From assembly GCF_014705705.1 (NCBI RefSeq), contig NZ_JACXLD010000001.1:310001-374000 (forward strand): a stretch of 64,000 bases of DNA, given 5' to 3'. The position numbers were made by a program, and so were the translations under genes. The stretch comes from Spongiibacter pelagi (GTDB lineage Bacteria > Pseudomonadota > Gammaproteobacteria > Pseudomonadales > Spongiibacteraceae). The notes below the pieces were generated by a model. The model was not told the origin of the DNA. It did no database searches and saw only the letters and a list, made by a program, of their open reading frames with translations. Below are positions 9,192 through 18,759 of this stretch, piece after piece. How positions within the stretch are numbered: the first letter of the stretch is position 1; every line of letters begins with the position of its first letter.

Positions 9192-10750
9192 AGTTCCTGA
9201 TATTGCTGGAAGAAGGCCGCCAGATAATCCTCAAAGTTGCCAGTCGAATCTGCTTCTATCGCGGCTTGATCAACCAGTGACTGTTCACGCTCAGCGGCAA
9301 ACTTTTCCAGCTCCTGCGGGCTTAGGGGCTGCTCGCGGAAGTAGTCGGTCATTTCCGAGGATTGGCGATAGGCAAAGTGGAAAAAGGATTCCTTATTGTG
9401 GCGCATGATCGACAACACTTGCGCCGACGGTGTCTGCTCTGGATCTTCCAGTTTCAGTTTTTGCAGGCTGCAGCTATCGCGGTAAGCGCTACCGTCGTGG
9501 CTGTCATCGAGAATGGCGGCCACTTGGTTAATTTGCTCAAGTAGCTCTGTGCCCCAGGCTTGCATTGCAATTGACTCACCGGCGCGTTGCAATTGCAGGC
9601 CCGGTTGGCGGCCCCGGCTGACAACCTCGGCAAAATTGGCGGTGATTTCGGCAATATCGTCGGCGTCACAGGCCGGGCTTGGCTGACACAGGCAGAATAG
9701 TAGGAAGCTGTCGAGGAAGCGGATTTGGGTACTGTCGATCCCCATCGGCAGCAGCGGGTTGATATCAACACAGCGCACTTCAACATATTCCACGCCAGCG
9801 CGTTTTAGTGCGCCAAGTGGAATTTCACCGCTTTTGGTTACGCGTTTAGGGCGAATTGGGCTGTAAAACTCATTTTCGATTTGCAGCAAGCCGGTAGATA
9901 ACTGCTCATCGGCGGGAATATTTTCATAGCCGGCGTGGGGCGTGGTGATCGCGCCACACAAAGTATCGATATAGTTTTCCAGTTTGTTGTAACAGATTTT
10001 CAGGTTTTTCTGGGCAACACTGGAATAGCCTAAATCGCCCATCCGCAGCGAGGTGGCGTAAGGGCCGTAAAGGGTATGCTCGTCCCAATCTTCCAAACCG
10101 TGGGGCCGGCCATTGAGGAAGCAGCGTGAAACCGCCGGTGCGGCGCCAAACAAGTAAATTAGCAGCCAGGCATAGCGGCGGAAATTGCGAATCAGATTGA
10201 AATAGCCACAGGTGATGAAATCCTGCTCGCAGTTGGGGTCTGCGTCATTCAGCTTTAGGGCTTGCCACAATGTTTCCGGTAGCGAGAAGTTGTAATGAAT
10301 CCCGGCAATGGTCTGCATTTTGCGGCCATAGCGGTGACTTAGGCCTAGTCGGTAGCGGGTTTTCATGGTGGCGGAATGGGAGCTGCCGTACAGGCCAATG
10401 GGAATATCCTGCTCTTCACCAAGGCGGCAGGGCATGCTCGCATTCCACAGTTGTTCGCTGTCCAGTTTTTGTGCGGCAAAGCGGTGGATGCCCGCCAGCG
10501 TGGCCAAGCTGCCCTCAATACTGTTGGAGACCGGGGTAATAAATTCCAGTAGCGCTTCAGAAAAATCGGTAGTGATGCTGGGATGGGTCAGTGCCGAGCC
10601 GAAGGCGGCGGGGTGCGGGGTTTGCGCTAGCCGGCCCTCTGGGTCCATACGCAGAGATTCTTTTTCAATGCCGCGCTGAATTTGATTCAGCAGAGGTTTA
10701 ATCTCTTTACTGCCCAGAAGTGCGAGTCGCTGCTCGAATTGTGTGGCCAT
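9188..10750 (-). CDS. gshA: Glutamate-cysteine ligase
   Basis: A 520-residue enzyme of the gammaproteobacterial GshA type. It catalyses ATP-dependent joining of glutamate and cysteine, the first step of glutathione synthesis. Diagnostic segments are RGIEKESLRMDPEGRLA near the N-terminus, the metal/substrate region TTDFSEALLEFITP, and VEVRCVDINPL. The length agrees with the E. coli enzyme (518 residues). It is followed with a four-base overlap by acpH. The region between it and the divergent DyP peroxidase gene is about 170 bases and should hold promoters for both, though I could not pick a convincing one. Confidence 0.96.
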   Translation of the reverse strand: MATQFEQRLALLGSKEIKPLLNQIQRGIEKESLRMDPEGRLAQTPHPAAFGSALTHPSITTDFSEALLEFITPVSNSIEGSLATLAGIHRFAAQKLDSEQLWNASMPCRLGEEQDIPIGLYGSSHSATMKTRYRLGLSHRYGRKMQTIAGIHYNFSLPETLWQALKLNDADPNCEQDFITCGYFNLIRNFRRYAWLLIYLFGAAPAVSRCFLNGRPHGLEDWDEHTLYGPYATSLRMGDLGYSSVAQKNLKICYNKLENYIDTLCGAITTPHAGYENIPADEQLSTGLLQIENEFYSPIRPKRVTKSGEIPLGALKRAGVEYVEVRCVDINPLLPMGIDSTQIRFLDSFLLFCLCQPSPACDADDIAEITANFAEVVSRGRQPGLQLQRAGESIAMQAWGTELLEQINQVAAILDDSHDGSAYRDSCSLQKLKLEDPEQTPSAQVLSIMRHNKESFFHFAYRQSSEMTDYFREQPLSPQELEKFAAEREQSLVDQAAIEADSTGNFEDYLAAFFQQYQEL

Positions 10751-10923
10751 GGGGTTCCTCGGCAGCCATCAACAGGGCGCACAGTGTAATGGCGATGCGG
10801 GGGGATGGACAAGGTTTCAGGATTCAGTAGGTTAAGCCAAAAGGTTATGCTATGCAGATAGATTTTATAAGTCTGATTAATTGATTTCTCAGCAACGCGA
10901 TAAACAGTAATAAGGAAACTCGA

Positions 10924-11829
10924 ATGTCTTTGCCCCAGCCCGGAATTTTTGCCGAAGGTAGCAATACCCATGTGTTGCTGGAATACCGTGTTAAGGATGG
11001 CGTAAGTGATACCCAGTTACGCACGGCTGTAAGTGCGGCGGTTGCGGCTTTGGCGACGGGTGATAGCAATAAATATAATGTGGTTTGGGGTTTTGCTGCG
11101 GCGTGTTGGGCGCGTTTGAGTGGCGCTGTGCCCTTGGGTTTGAAAGCGTTCACCCCGGTTGGCAAGGCGCCCAATATTGCGCCGGCTACCCAGCGCGATA
11201 TTTTGTTGTGGTTGCACGGCACCGATGCTGGCCATAATTTTGATGGGGCTCAATTGGCTCACCGTTTTCTGTCTGAGGTGGCTGTGGTCGAGCTGGATAA
11301 AACCGGGTTTCTCTACCACGATGCTCGCGATCTCACCGGCTTTATTGATGGCACGGAAAATCCCGAGGCAGATGAGCGCCGGCAGGTAGCGCTGATTCCC
11401 GAAGGGCAGGTCGGTGCCGGCGGTAGTTTTATGCTGACTCAGCAATGGGTGCACAAGCTGCGGGACTTTGGCGCGCTTAATCAAACCGAGCAAGAGAATG
11501 TTATTGGTCGCACCAAACCGGATAGTGTTGAGCTGAGCGGTGAGCGCATGCCGAATAATTCCCATGTTAGCCGCAGTGATGTGAAAATAAATGGCGTGGG
11601 GCAAAAGCTCTATCGCCGCAGTGTGCCCTATGGTGGAGTTGTCGAAAGTGGGTTGTATTTTCTGTCATTTTCGGCAGAAATTAGTCGATATGATGCGATC
11701 TTGGCGAGTATGTTCGGAATGACCGAGGATGGAATTCACGACCGCCTTACCGATTTTTCTACACCAGTAACGGGTAGTTACTGGTTTTCTCCCTCTTTGC
11801 TGGAACTTTCTGAAATCGGGAAAGACTAA
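10924..11829 (+). CDS. Dyp-type heme peroxidase
   Basis: A 301-residue dye-decolourising peroxidase of the proteobacterial YfeX-like class. GFIDGTENP (residues 139-147) contains the GxxDG motif with the distal catalytic Asp142. His214 in NNSHVSRSD is the likely proximal heme ligand, and YRRSVPYG holds the conserved distal Arg. There is no Tat or Sec signal, so it is probably cytoplasmic, unlike EfeB. AAGGAAAC about 6 bases before the ATG is a good ribosome site. It is a single-gene unit closed by a terminator at 11893. The physiological substrate is unknown. Confidence 0.92.
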   Translation: MSLPQPGIFAEGSNTHVLLEYRVKDGVSDTQLRTAVSAAVAALATGDSNKYNVVWGFAAACWARLSGAVPLGLKAFTPVGKAPNIAPATQRDILLWLHGTDAGHNFDGAQLAHRFLSEVAVVELDKTGFLYHDARDLTGFIDGTENPEADERRQVALIPEGQVGAGGSFMLTQQWVHKLRDFGALNQTEQENVIGRTKPDSVELSGERMPNNSHVSRSDVKINGVGQKLYRRSVPYGGVVESGLYFLSFSAEISRYDAILASMFGMTEDGIHDRLTDFSTPVTGSYWFSPSLLELSEIGKD

Positions 11830-11860
11830 TATCTCGAAGTCTCCCACCAGGAAGTCTCGA

Positions 11861-11876
11861 CACCTGCTGGCAGGTG
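11861..11876. repeat. Short inverted repeat after the DyP peroxidase gene
   Basis: CACCTGC-TG-GCAGGTG is a 7+7 base inverted repeat with a 2-base centre, about 30 bases downstream of the peroxidase stop and 17 bases before a terminator hairpin. It may be a 3' mRNA stem or a protein site. Confidence 0.5.
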
Positions 11877-11892
11877 TTAAGCACCCCCTATT

Positions 11893-11916
11893 GGCGCCCT
11901 CCTTGGCGCCTTTTTT
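11893..11916 (+). terminator. Rho-independent terminator of the DyP gene
   Basis: GGCGCC, six-base loop, GGCGCC, then six T residues. The T run is only on the plus-strand side, so it ends transcription of the peroxidase gene and not of trkH. Confidence 0.8.
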
Positions 11917-11973
11917 GTGTCTCTTAGTTTTGATTGGTTAGTTTTTGGGCAGTTGATTTTGTGGGACAAGCCG

Positions 11974-13428
11974 CTAGGCGCGCCAGTAATCTGGGCTGAA
12001 CAAAATCAGCAGAGTCACAAACTCAAGTCGGCCCAATAACATTCCCAAGCAAAGAATCCATTTACTGCTGTCAGTGAGACTGGCGAAATTGCCGGCGGGG
12101 CCAATGATGTCGCCCAGTCCGGGGCCAACATTCATCAGCGAGGTGCTGGCGGCGGTAAAGGCGGTTACGAGATCCAGTCCGCTGCTTGCTAGCAACAAGG
12201 TGATAACGGCAAGGGTCAGAATCATAATGAAAATAAACGAGGCGGTAGATAGCACCACGGCGTCATCGACCACCTGATTATTGTAGCGCCGCTGAATCAC
12301 CGCGCGGGGGTGTAAGGCGCGGCGGGTGTTTTCGCGCATTAGCATGGCAAGAATCTGAAAGCGGAAAATTTTGACGCCACCGGCGGTGGAGCCGGAGCAG
12401 CCGCCGACAAAGGTGGCAAAGAAGAAAATCACTACCGCCAATGGCCCCCACAGACTGTAATCGCCACTGGCGTAGCCGGTGGTGGTAATGACCGAGACCA
12501 GATTAAAGGTAGACAGGGTGATGGCATGGGGCAGGTCGACACCTTCGCGCCAAAGATAAATGCTCATGCCTACGCTGAATACCAATACGCAGTACAGAAA
12601 ACCGCGCACTTGCTGGTCGTGTAGAAAGACCATACGCCGGTGCATAAATGACTGGATATACAGCACAAAAGGCAGCGATCCCAGCATCATAAATACAATG
12701 GCGATCCAGTGGCTGGGTAGGTCGGCAAACTGGGCGAAGGAATTGTCTGAGGTGGAAAAACCGCCGGTAGAGATGGTGGTCATGGCGTGATTAATGGCGT
12801 GGAAGGCATCCATGCCGTCGAACATATAAGCTAGGCTGCACAGAATGGTGAGCGCTAGATAAAAATAAATAATCAGGCTAACCGTACTGCGGGCGCGGGG
12901 CAGGGCTTTGTCAGACCAGTCAGAGGATTCTGTCTGGAACAGGCGCATACCGCCGACTTTTAAAAATGGCAGAATCGCCACCGCCATGCCGATTACTCCC
13001 AGTCCGCCGATCCATTGCAGCATGGAGCGCCATACCAGCAAGTCGTGGGGCATGGCATCCAACCCGGTCAATACCGTGGAGCCGGTGGTGGTCAGCCCGG
13101 AAACCGATTCAAACACCGCATCGGTAAAGCTGATGTGGGAAATCAAAAATAGGGGAATCGCCCCGGCAAACGAAATCAGAATCCACACACTGCTGGTAAT
13201 CAGAAACATCTGTCGGGGTGTGAGCATCGAAATTCGGTGGCGAAAACTGATGGCCGCCGCCAAGATCGCCGAGGCTTCGGTGATGATCACGCCGACGGCA
13301 AAACTTTTTTCATTGCCCGAGTGGTTTAGCGCCGCCATCACCAGCGGTATACACATAAAAAAGCCAAACACCGCCAGAATTACGCTGGCGATTTTTGCTA
13401 CCGGAAGCCAAAGTGAGGGGCGATTCAA
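11974..13428 (-). CDS. trkH: TrkH family potassium uptake channel
   Basis: A 484-residue inner-membrane protein with the four repeated membrane-pore-membrane units of the Trk/Ktr superfamily. Selectivity-filter-like loops are visible as SGLTTTGSTVL, TTISTGGFST, SVITTTGYASGD and TSLMNVGPGLG. The length matches E. coli TrkH (483). It should form a K+ uptake pore gated by a cytosolic TrkA partner, which is not in this window. It starts four bases after the stop of the DUF502 gene on the same strand, so the two are almost certainly on one message. Confidence 0.95.
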   Translation of the reverse strand: MNRPSLWLPVAKIASVILAVFGFFMCIPLVMAALNHSGNEKSFAVGVIITEASAILAAAISFRHRISMLTPRQMFLITSSVWILISFAGAIPLFLISHISFTDAVFESVSGLTTTGSTVLTGLDAMPHDLLVWRSMLQWIGGLGVIGMAVAILPFLKVGGMRLFQTESSDWSDKALPRARSTVSLIIYFYLALTILCSLAYMFDGMDAFHAINHAMTTISTGGFSTSDNSFAQFADLPSHWIAIVFMMLGSLPFVLYIQSFMHRRMVFLHDQQVRGFLYCVLVFSVGMSIYLWREGVDLPHAITLSTFNLVSVITTTGYASGDYSLWGPLAVVIFFFATFVGGCSGSTAGGVKIFRFQILAMLMRENTRRALHPRAVIQRRYNNQVVDDAVVLSTASFIFIMILTLAVITLLLASSGLDLVTAFTAASTSLMNVGPGLGDIIGPAGNFASLTDSSKWILCLGMLLGRLEFVTLLILFSPDYWRA

Positions 13429-13432
13429 CGCT

Positions 13433-14068
13433 CTATACCTGCTTGGTGTTAAAGGTGTCGGCGAGATTCAAATCGGCTGAGCCCGCACCGCAGGCGATAA
13501 TGGTTTTAAAAGCATTATCCAATTTGATATCCGGGCGTGGTGTCACGCATTCGGGAGGCAGGTGATAGACAAAACCCGAGGTGGGGTTGGGGCCGGTGGG
13601 CACAAATACCGTATACCAGCCATTGCTGTGCCGACTGGTGATAATGGCGGTGGCATGGGCTGGTGATGACGGCCCATAGAGCTGAACAAGTCCGACTTCG
13701 CCACGGCTAAAAGGTGAGTTTTCATTATTGCCGAGAAACTGACGAAAAATATCGCGAATCAGGCGGTAGCCTGGGGCGAAGCGGGTTAAGTGCTTATCGA
13801 AATAACCCTCCAGAAAGCTACCGGTTTTGGTGGCGACTAGCGTGCCGACCACAAAGCAGGTCAGCAGAATCAGAATAACCACCAGTACATCAATAATAAG
13901 CGGAGGCGCGTGGGTGGCTTTGGTCAATGGGCCGGTGAGGGGGGCGATCAAGCCTTGAACCACATTGACCGCCCAGCGCAGTGCCAGTAGCAGCACGGTA
14001 ATTGGTGCGATTACCAATACGCCACCGATAAAGGATTGGCCAAAGAAATGTTTGAAGCGATTCATCAT
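13433..14068 (-). CDS. DUF502 family membrane protein
   Basis: About 211 residues with two N-terminal membrane helices (GGVLVIAPITVLLLALRW, then a second at about residue 50-75) and a soluble C-terminal part. That part contains FVPTGPNPTSGFVYHLPPE, a hallmark of the DUF502 family, which also occurs in plants (COV/LCV proteins). The molecular function is not known. The frame can extend to a TTG at 14080; I use the first ATG at 14068, but no strong ribosome site separates the choices. It lies immediately upstream of trkH, so a role linked to potassium or envelope ion handling is possible but only inferred. Confidence 0.82.
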   Translation of the reverse strand: MMNRFKHFFGQSFIGGVLVIAPITVLLLALRWAVNVVQGLIAPLTGPLTKATHAPPLIIDVLVVILILLTCFVVGTLVATKTGSFLEGYFDKHLTRFAPGYRLIRDIFRQFLGNNENSPFSRGEVGLVQLYGPSSPAHATAIITSRHSNGWYTVFVPTGPNPTSGFVYHLPPECVTPRPDIKLDNAFKTIIACGAGSADLNLADTFNTKQV

Positions 14069-14155
14069 GAGTGGGCTCAAAAGACGGTCATTGCGCTAAT
14101 GATAGCGAGTTTAGGTTTCAGCTCGCAGTGTTTGTATTGCCAAATCGCGTAAAAA

Positions 14156-15592
14156 TTAGCGCATTAACGTTAACAAATCGTCGAGCAGGTATTCCAACTT
14201 GCGCAGACTGCCACATTCGGCAACGTAGTGGCTGGCACTTTGATAGCGACGAATTTCGGAATCGCCGGTATTCCAATTGCTTTGCGGTTCCGGATTAAAC
14301 CAGAGTAGCAGGCGCGCCCGCTGATACAGCTCGCGCAGGGCATCGATACCGGTATCGCCACCATTACCGCGCCCATCGCCGAGAATAATGATGCAGCTAC
14401 GCCGATTCACTTTGTCGATAATTTGGTCGCGAAAGCTGTTTAGGGCAAGGCCGTAATCGCTGCTGCCCATACCGTGTTTATGGCGAATCAAAGCCAGTGC
14501 TTGTTCGGCGGGAAAGCTTTTAAATTCCTCACTGACTTCGTGGCTGCGGCCGCAGAAGACAAAGCTGCGCGTATTGGGTAGCACCTCGGCCAATGCTTGC
14601 ACAAACAACATCAGCACTTCTGACCAGGCGCTGACTGAACCGCTGAGATCACAGAGCACGTAAATTTCGCTTTTTTCCCGCTTTTTCTGCCGCCAATAGC
14701 GATTAAAGGGCACCCCGCCGTAGGCGATATTGCGGCGCAGGGTTTTGCCCAAATCGGGTTTGCCGCGCTTGGCGCGGTGGAGGCGTTGCTTGTGCCGGGA
14801 GGCGAGTTTTTTGGCCAGCTTGCGAATCAGCGGCGGCAGTTTTTTGCGGTAGTACTGATCCATAGCCGACAGTGAGCTGTCGCGCATCAGTGCTTCTTGG
14901 GTGGCTCGGGCCTCGGCATTATTGGTCAGCAGTAATTGACGGTCGATCATTTCCCGCACCATTTCCAACTGAATATCCCGCTGCTGTTGCAGCCAGCGCG
15001 AGCGCTCTTGCTGTTGGGCATCGCCATTGCCCAGCGCTTGGATTTCCGATTGGCGCTGGGGATCGTTTAGGGCTTCTAAAATACGGCGACGAAAAATACC
15101 GCGCTGGGTGGGAAAGCGCAGTTGCTCAAGTTGAGCCTGTGCGGCAGCGCGAATCACATCGGCGCGCAGTTGATCGAAATTTTGTGCTTCTGATTTTGGC
15201 GAGCGAGATTGTTCTTGATCTTGACCGCTCTGGTTTTGACCACTTTGCCCCTGATTGCCTTGGCCGGAACCGCCGCCACCCCCCATGCTGCCTTGACCGG
15301 ACATGGCGTCGTTGGCTTCGCTTTCGCTGCTTTCGTTTTCGGCTGTCTCTTCACTCTCGTTGGCGACGTCGGGTTTGAGGTCGAATTCAAAAAACTGTTT
15401 AAAGCAGGAGTGGTATTGCTGGCGCTGCTCATCGGTTTTTGCCAGACAAGCGGCGAGGCCGTGGTAAAGCAGGGTTTTGTCACGATAACCGAGCTGGGCC
15501 GCAACGCTCATGGCATCGAGGGTTTCGGCGGTAGAAATAGTAACGCCAGCGTGGCGTAAATGCCGAATAAATTGCAGGAGCGTTTCTTGCAC
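14156..15592 (-). CDS. VWA domain protein, CoxE-like
   Basis: A 478-residue protein. Residues about 70-150 are a low-complexity Gly/Gln/Ser/Glu-rich linker. The C-terminal half is a von Willebrand A domain with the metal-site motif CDLSGSVSAW and the later GDGRGNGGDTG. The family (CoxE-like VWA proteins) works with a MoxR-type AAA+ ATPase as a chaperone-like pair; in CO dehydrogenase gene clusters, CoxD/CoxE help assemble the Mo-Cu centre. Here the MoxR partner is encoded 21 bases upstream and moaA two genes further. The true substrate of this pair is unknown, as most such pairs occur without CO dehydrogenase. Confidence 0.85.
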   Translation of the reverse strand: MQETLLQFIRHLRHAGVTISTAETLDAMSVAAQLGYRDKTLLYHGLAACLAKTDEQRQQYHSCFKQFFEFDLKPDVANESEETAENESSESEANDAMSGQGSMGGGGGSGQGNQGQSGQNQSGQDQEQSRSPKSEAQNFDQLRADVIRAAAQAQLEQLRFPTQRGIFRRRILEALNDPQRQSEIQALGNGDAQQQERSRWLQQQRDIQLEMVREMIDRQLLLTNNAEARATQEALMRDSSLSAMDQYYRKKLPPLIRKLAKKLASRHKQRLHRAKRGKPDLGKTLRRNIAYGGVPFNRYWRQKKREKSEIYVLCDLSGSVSAWSEVLMLFVQALAEVLPNTRSFVFCGRSHEVSEEFKSFPAEQALALIRHKHGMGSSDYGLALNSFRDQIIDKVNRRSCIIILGDGRGNGGDTGIDALRELYQRARLLLWFNPEPQSNWNTGDSEIRRYQSASHYVAECGSLRKLEYLLDDLLTLMR

Positions 15593-15613
15593 AGCGTAAA
15601 AGCCCGTTACTAA

Positions 15614-16537
15614 TCAGTGCGAGTTACGCAGCAGACTGCTGAGTTCCGGGCGCACAAGATCAATATCTTCTTCGTATTTAAGCAAGACATTGAGGCTGTC
15701 TTCCACCAGTTGCCGGTCGAGCTTGTCGGCGTGGAGTAGCAATAAGCTGCGCGCCCAGTCGATGGTTTCGCTGATGGCGGGTTGTTTCTTGAGATCAAAT
15801 TGACGAACGCTGTGAACAAACTCCACCAGTTGTCGGCGCAGTTGTTCGGAAATTTCCGGCACCCGGCTGTCGACAATGCGACCTTCTAAATCTGCTTCGG
15901 GGAACGGAATATAAAGATGCAGACAGCGGCGCTTAAGGGCGTCGCTGAGATCACGGGTATTGTTGCTGGTGAGAATCACCAGCGGTTTGTGGGTGGCGGC
16001 AATGCGGCCAATTTCGGGCACTGAGACTTTAAAGTCGGCCAGAATTTCCAGCAGCAGTGATTCAAATTCGTAGTCGGCTTTGTCGATCTCGTCGATCAAC
16101 AGTACGGCGCCAGTATCACTTTTCAGCGCTTGCAGCAGTGGGCGCGGCTCTAAAAAATGCTCGGAATAAAAAATATCATCGAGTTGATGCAGCTTTTCCA
16201 CCGCGCCGCTCAGGCCCTCGGTGCCGGCCAAGACATCCTGCAGTTTTTCTTTTAATACCTGCACGTACAGCAGTTGCTTGCTGTATTTCCAATCGTAAAG
16301 CGCCTTGCTTTCATCCAGGCCTTCATAACATTGCAGTCTTACCAAGGGCTGGTTGAGAACCGCCGCAGTGGCATTGGCCAACTCGGTTTTGCCCACCCCC
16401 GGCGGTCCTTCAATCAGAATGGGGCGCTCCAGCATTTTGGCTAAATAAAGTGTGGTGGCGATATTGTCGCTGGCGATATAACCCTGCTCGGCGAGTTGGC
16501 TAATCAGGGTGTCGATCTGTTGGCGGGCATTAGTCAT
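15614..16537 (-). CDS. MoxR family AAA+ ATPase
   Basis: About 307 residues. Walker A is GPPGVGKTELAN, Walker B is VLLIDEIDKADYEFE, and sensor/arginine elements follow in LTSNNTRDLSDALKRRC. This is the MoxR branch of AAA+ proteins, chaperone-like ATPases that act with VWA partners, here the next gene. The frame extends to a TTG at 16546; the ATG at 16537 is preferred. That start overlaps the end of the cupin gene by eight bases, indicating coupling. Confidence 0.9.
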   Translation of the reverse strand: MTNARQQIDTLISQLAEQGYIASDNIATTLYLAKMLERPILIEGPPGVGKTELANATAAVLNQPLVRLQCYEGLDESKALYDWKYSKQLLYVQVLKEKLQDVLAGTEGLSGAVEKLHQLDDIFYSEHFLEPRPLLQALKSDTGAVLLIDEIDKADYEFESLLLEILADFKVSVPEIGRIAATHKPLVILTSNNTRDLSDALKRRCLHLYIPFPEADLEGRIVDSRVPEISEQLRRQLVEFVHSVRQFDLKKQPAISETIDWARSLLLLHADKLDRQLVEDSLNVLLKYEEDIDLVRPELSSLLRNSH

Positions 16538-17036
16538 GGTGTGCAATCAGGTTTTTAAGTCGGTCTAAAGTATCGGGGTGATCAAGTTGAGGATATTGAT
16601 TGATCAGCGTGGCCCAGTCTGCCATTTGGTGGTCGGCAAAATCAAAGCCGGGGCAAACGGCCTCGGAAATCAGGCCGTAGTCTGCTCGGTGGGTATCCAA
16701 AAGTTGCGAGGCTTTCCATACGCCGCCGGGCACCAGCATTTGCAGTTGTTGGCCCTTGTTTAATTCTGGGCCTAAAACGCAGGTTTCAATCTTGCCTTCG
16801 GCGTTAATTAGGGTGTAATGCAGCGCTGCGCCGCCCTGCCAGAAATGCAAAATATCTGAGCGGTTGCAGTGCAGATGACCGGTGGGGCTGTCGCTACTCA
16901 ATAAATAAAAAATAGAGGATACGCAGGGGCGATCGGCGGTTTCGGCTTTGTGATCAGAGGTATAGGTACGACGAAAAAATCCGCCTTCCGGATGCGCCTC
17001 TAACTGAAGCGCGGCAATTATGGCGCGTGCGTCCAA
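16530..17036 (-). CDS. Cupin superfamily protein (DUF985 type)
   Basis: A 168-residue single-domain protein beginning with LEAHPEGGFFRRTYTS, the recognisable opening of the DUF985 / cupin_5 family. It continues with SPTGHLHCNRSDILHFWQGG, whose histidines fit the cupin metal site. The family adopts a double-stranded beta-helix; the reaction catalysed is not established. It begins three bases after the moaA stop and overlaps the moxR start, so it is co-expressed with both. Confidence 0.85.
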   Translation of the reverse strand: MDARAIIAALQLEAHPEGGFFRRTYTSDHKAETADRPCVSSIFYLLSSDSPTGHLHCNRSDILHFWQGGAALHYTLINAEGKIETCVLGPELNKGQQLQMLVPGGVWKASQLLDTHRADYGLISEAVCPGFDFADHQMADWATLINQYPQLDHPDTLDRLKNLIAHHD

Positions 17037-17039
17037 GGC

Positions 17040-18041
17040 TTAACCGCCGGTAGTATTCATAAAGCGTACGATCTGCGGCTCATCACTCAAATCAAAATGA
17101 TGTCGCTCCGGTTTGATATGCATGGCGTCGATAATGGCTTGTTGTAGCCGCTCGCTGTCGCCGGGGTGTTGATCAAGTACCGCTTTTAAATCGACCGAAT
17201 GCTCATTGCCCAAACACAGAAGCAAACGCCCTTCCACGGTGAGTCGTACCCGGTTGCACAGATGGCAAAAATTATGGCTGTGGGGCGAGATAAAACCGAT
17301 GCGGCTATTGCTGTCGGCCATGCGGTAGTAGCGCGAAGGGCCGCCGCTGGTTTCGGTGGTTGGGGTCAGGGGGTAGTGTTGTTCGATAACCCCGCGAATA
17401 TCGTCGCTGCTGCAAAAGCTCAGTGCGCGGTCGTGTTCGGTGATTTGGCCGAGGGGCATTTCTTCGATAAAGCTGATGTCGACGCCACGATTGCGGGCAA
17501 AGTCGACCAAGTCAAGAATTTCATCGTCATTGCGGTTTTTCATAATCACCGCATTCAGCTTGATGCGGCTAAAACCGGCTTCGATAGCGGCATCGATACC
17601 GCGCAAAACCTTATGTAGATCGCCGGTGCGGGTCAGGTCTTTAAAGCGCTGTTGGTGCAGGCTGTCGATACTGATATTGATGCCAGACAGACCGGCGGCT
17701 TTTAGTGGCGCCGCGTATTTATCAAGCTGGGCGCCATTGGTGGTTAGGTGTAGCTGCTCAAGACCGGGCAATTGTCCCAGTCGCTCGACCAAGCTCATCA
17801 CATTATTTCTAACCAAGGGCTCGCCGCCGGTCAGGCGGATTTTTTTTACGCCGAGGCCGACAAACGCGGCGGCAACGTCATAGAGCTGTTCCAGCGTTAA
17901 AATCTGCTTGCGTGGCAAAAACTGCATATCTTCCGCCATGCAATACACACAGCGAAAATCGCAGCGGTCAGTCACCGACAGGCGCAGGTAATTAACCTGT
18001 CGGCCAAAGCGGTCTGCCAATATTTGCTGAGCGGTTTTCAT
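17040..18041 (-). CDS. moaA: GTP 3',8-cyclase MoaA (molybdenum cofactor biosynthesis)
   Basis: A 333-residue radical SAM enzyme catalysing the first step of molybdopterin synthesis from GTP. The SAM [4Fe-4S] motif is CDFRCVYC (Cys27, Cys31, Cys34). A second cluster uses [19 protein letters not shown] near residues 258-275. The C-terminus ends in the Gly-Gly typical of MoaA. It heads a minus-strand run with the cupin, MoxR and VWA genes. No other moa, mob or moe gene is in the window. Confidence 0.96.
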   Translation of the reverse strand: MKTAQQILADRFGRQVNYLRLSVTDRCDFRCVYCMAEDMQFLPRKQILTLEQLYDVAAAFVGLGVKKIRLTGGEPLVRNNVMSLVERLGQLPGLEQLHLTTNGAQLDKYAAPLKAAGLSGINISIDSLHQQRFKDLTRTGDLHKVLRGIDAAIEAGFSRIKLNAVIMKNRNDDEILDLVDFARNRGVDISFIEEMPLGQITEHDRALSFCSSDDIRGVIEQHYPLTPTTETSGGPSRYYRMADSNSRIGFISPHSHNFCHLCNRVRLTVEGRLLLCLGNEHSVDLKAVLDQHPGDSERLQQAIIDAMHIKPERHHFDLSDEPQIVRFMNTTGG

Positions 18042-18123
18042 GGGGGAATCTTATCATAAGCCGTTATACTGACAGCGAATAAGAATCTGGCGTACAGCCA
18101 GTCCAATTCCAAACGGGGGAAGT

Positions 18124-18744
18124 ATGAAAATCACAATGTCTCGCGCACTTATTGCTTTAGCCTGCTTAGGTGTAAGCGCTCACTCTCTTGCTGATCCAAA
18201 GAAATACAGCTCGAGCTCGACGGAGTCGGCGCAATCCAGCCAAGAGCAGGACTGGGGTGTGTATTCAAAATTGAATGTGCGGGTTTATTCCGCCAAGGAA
18301 ATTGGCCAGATCAAAGCCATTGAAGCGGCGGTAAGTAAAGCGGAAGTGCCACCGACTTCTGGTGAGGCGGCGCTGATTCGCATGGGTATGGGCGTGTCTC
18401 AGGAAAACGCCTATAAGGAAAATGGTTGTTGCTTTGATGCCGCAGGACGCTCGCTAAAAGATAAAAATGTGGCTGAGCGTTTAGCGGTGGAAGAGGCCAT
18501 GCGCCGCAGCGGTATCGAGCCCGGTTCTGAGCGTGAAGAGCAATTGCGCGCCGCTGCTCAAGGTCGTGCCCAGACTGCTGATGGCGAGGAAGTGAATCAG
18601 CAAACCATGGAAGATATGGCCAAGGAAGTTGCTAAACAGCAGGCGGCGGTTTACACCGGTGCTCAGGAAGGCTCCACCGAAGAAGCCATGGTCAATACCG
18701 GCGTTGACGTGTTCTGGAACAAAATGAAAGGCTGGTTCGACTAA
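18124..18744 (+). CDS. Exported protein of unknown function
   Basis: A 206-residue protein with a clear signal peptide (MKITMSRALIALACLGVSAHSLA, cleavage expected near residue 23). A Ser-rich stretch follows, then a mostly helical, charged body rich in Glu, Ala and Gln. A vicinal cysteine pair lies in ENGCCFDAAG (about residue 100). I do not recognise the family. It is probably periplasmic. GGGGGA before the ATG is a plausible ribosome site, and a strong terminator follows, so it is a single-gene unit divergent from moaA. A -10-like TATACT at 18065-18070 lacks a good -35. Confidence 0.75.
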   Translation: MKITMSRALIALACLGVSAHSLADPKKYSSSSTESAQSSQEQDWGVYSKLNVRVYSAKEIGQIKAIEAAVSKAEVPPTSGEAALIRMGMGVSQENAYKENGCCFDAAGRSLKDKNVAERLAVEEAMRRSGIEPGSEREEQLRAAAQGRAQTADGEEVNQQTMEDMAKEVAKQQAAVYTGAQEGSTEEAMVNTGVDVFWNKMKGWFD

Positions 18745-18759
18745 TACCTCAAGCTCAAG

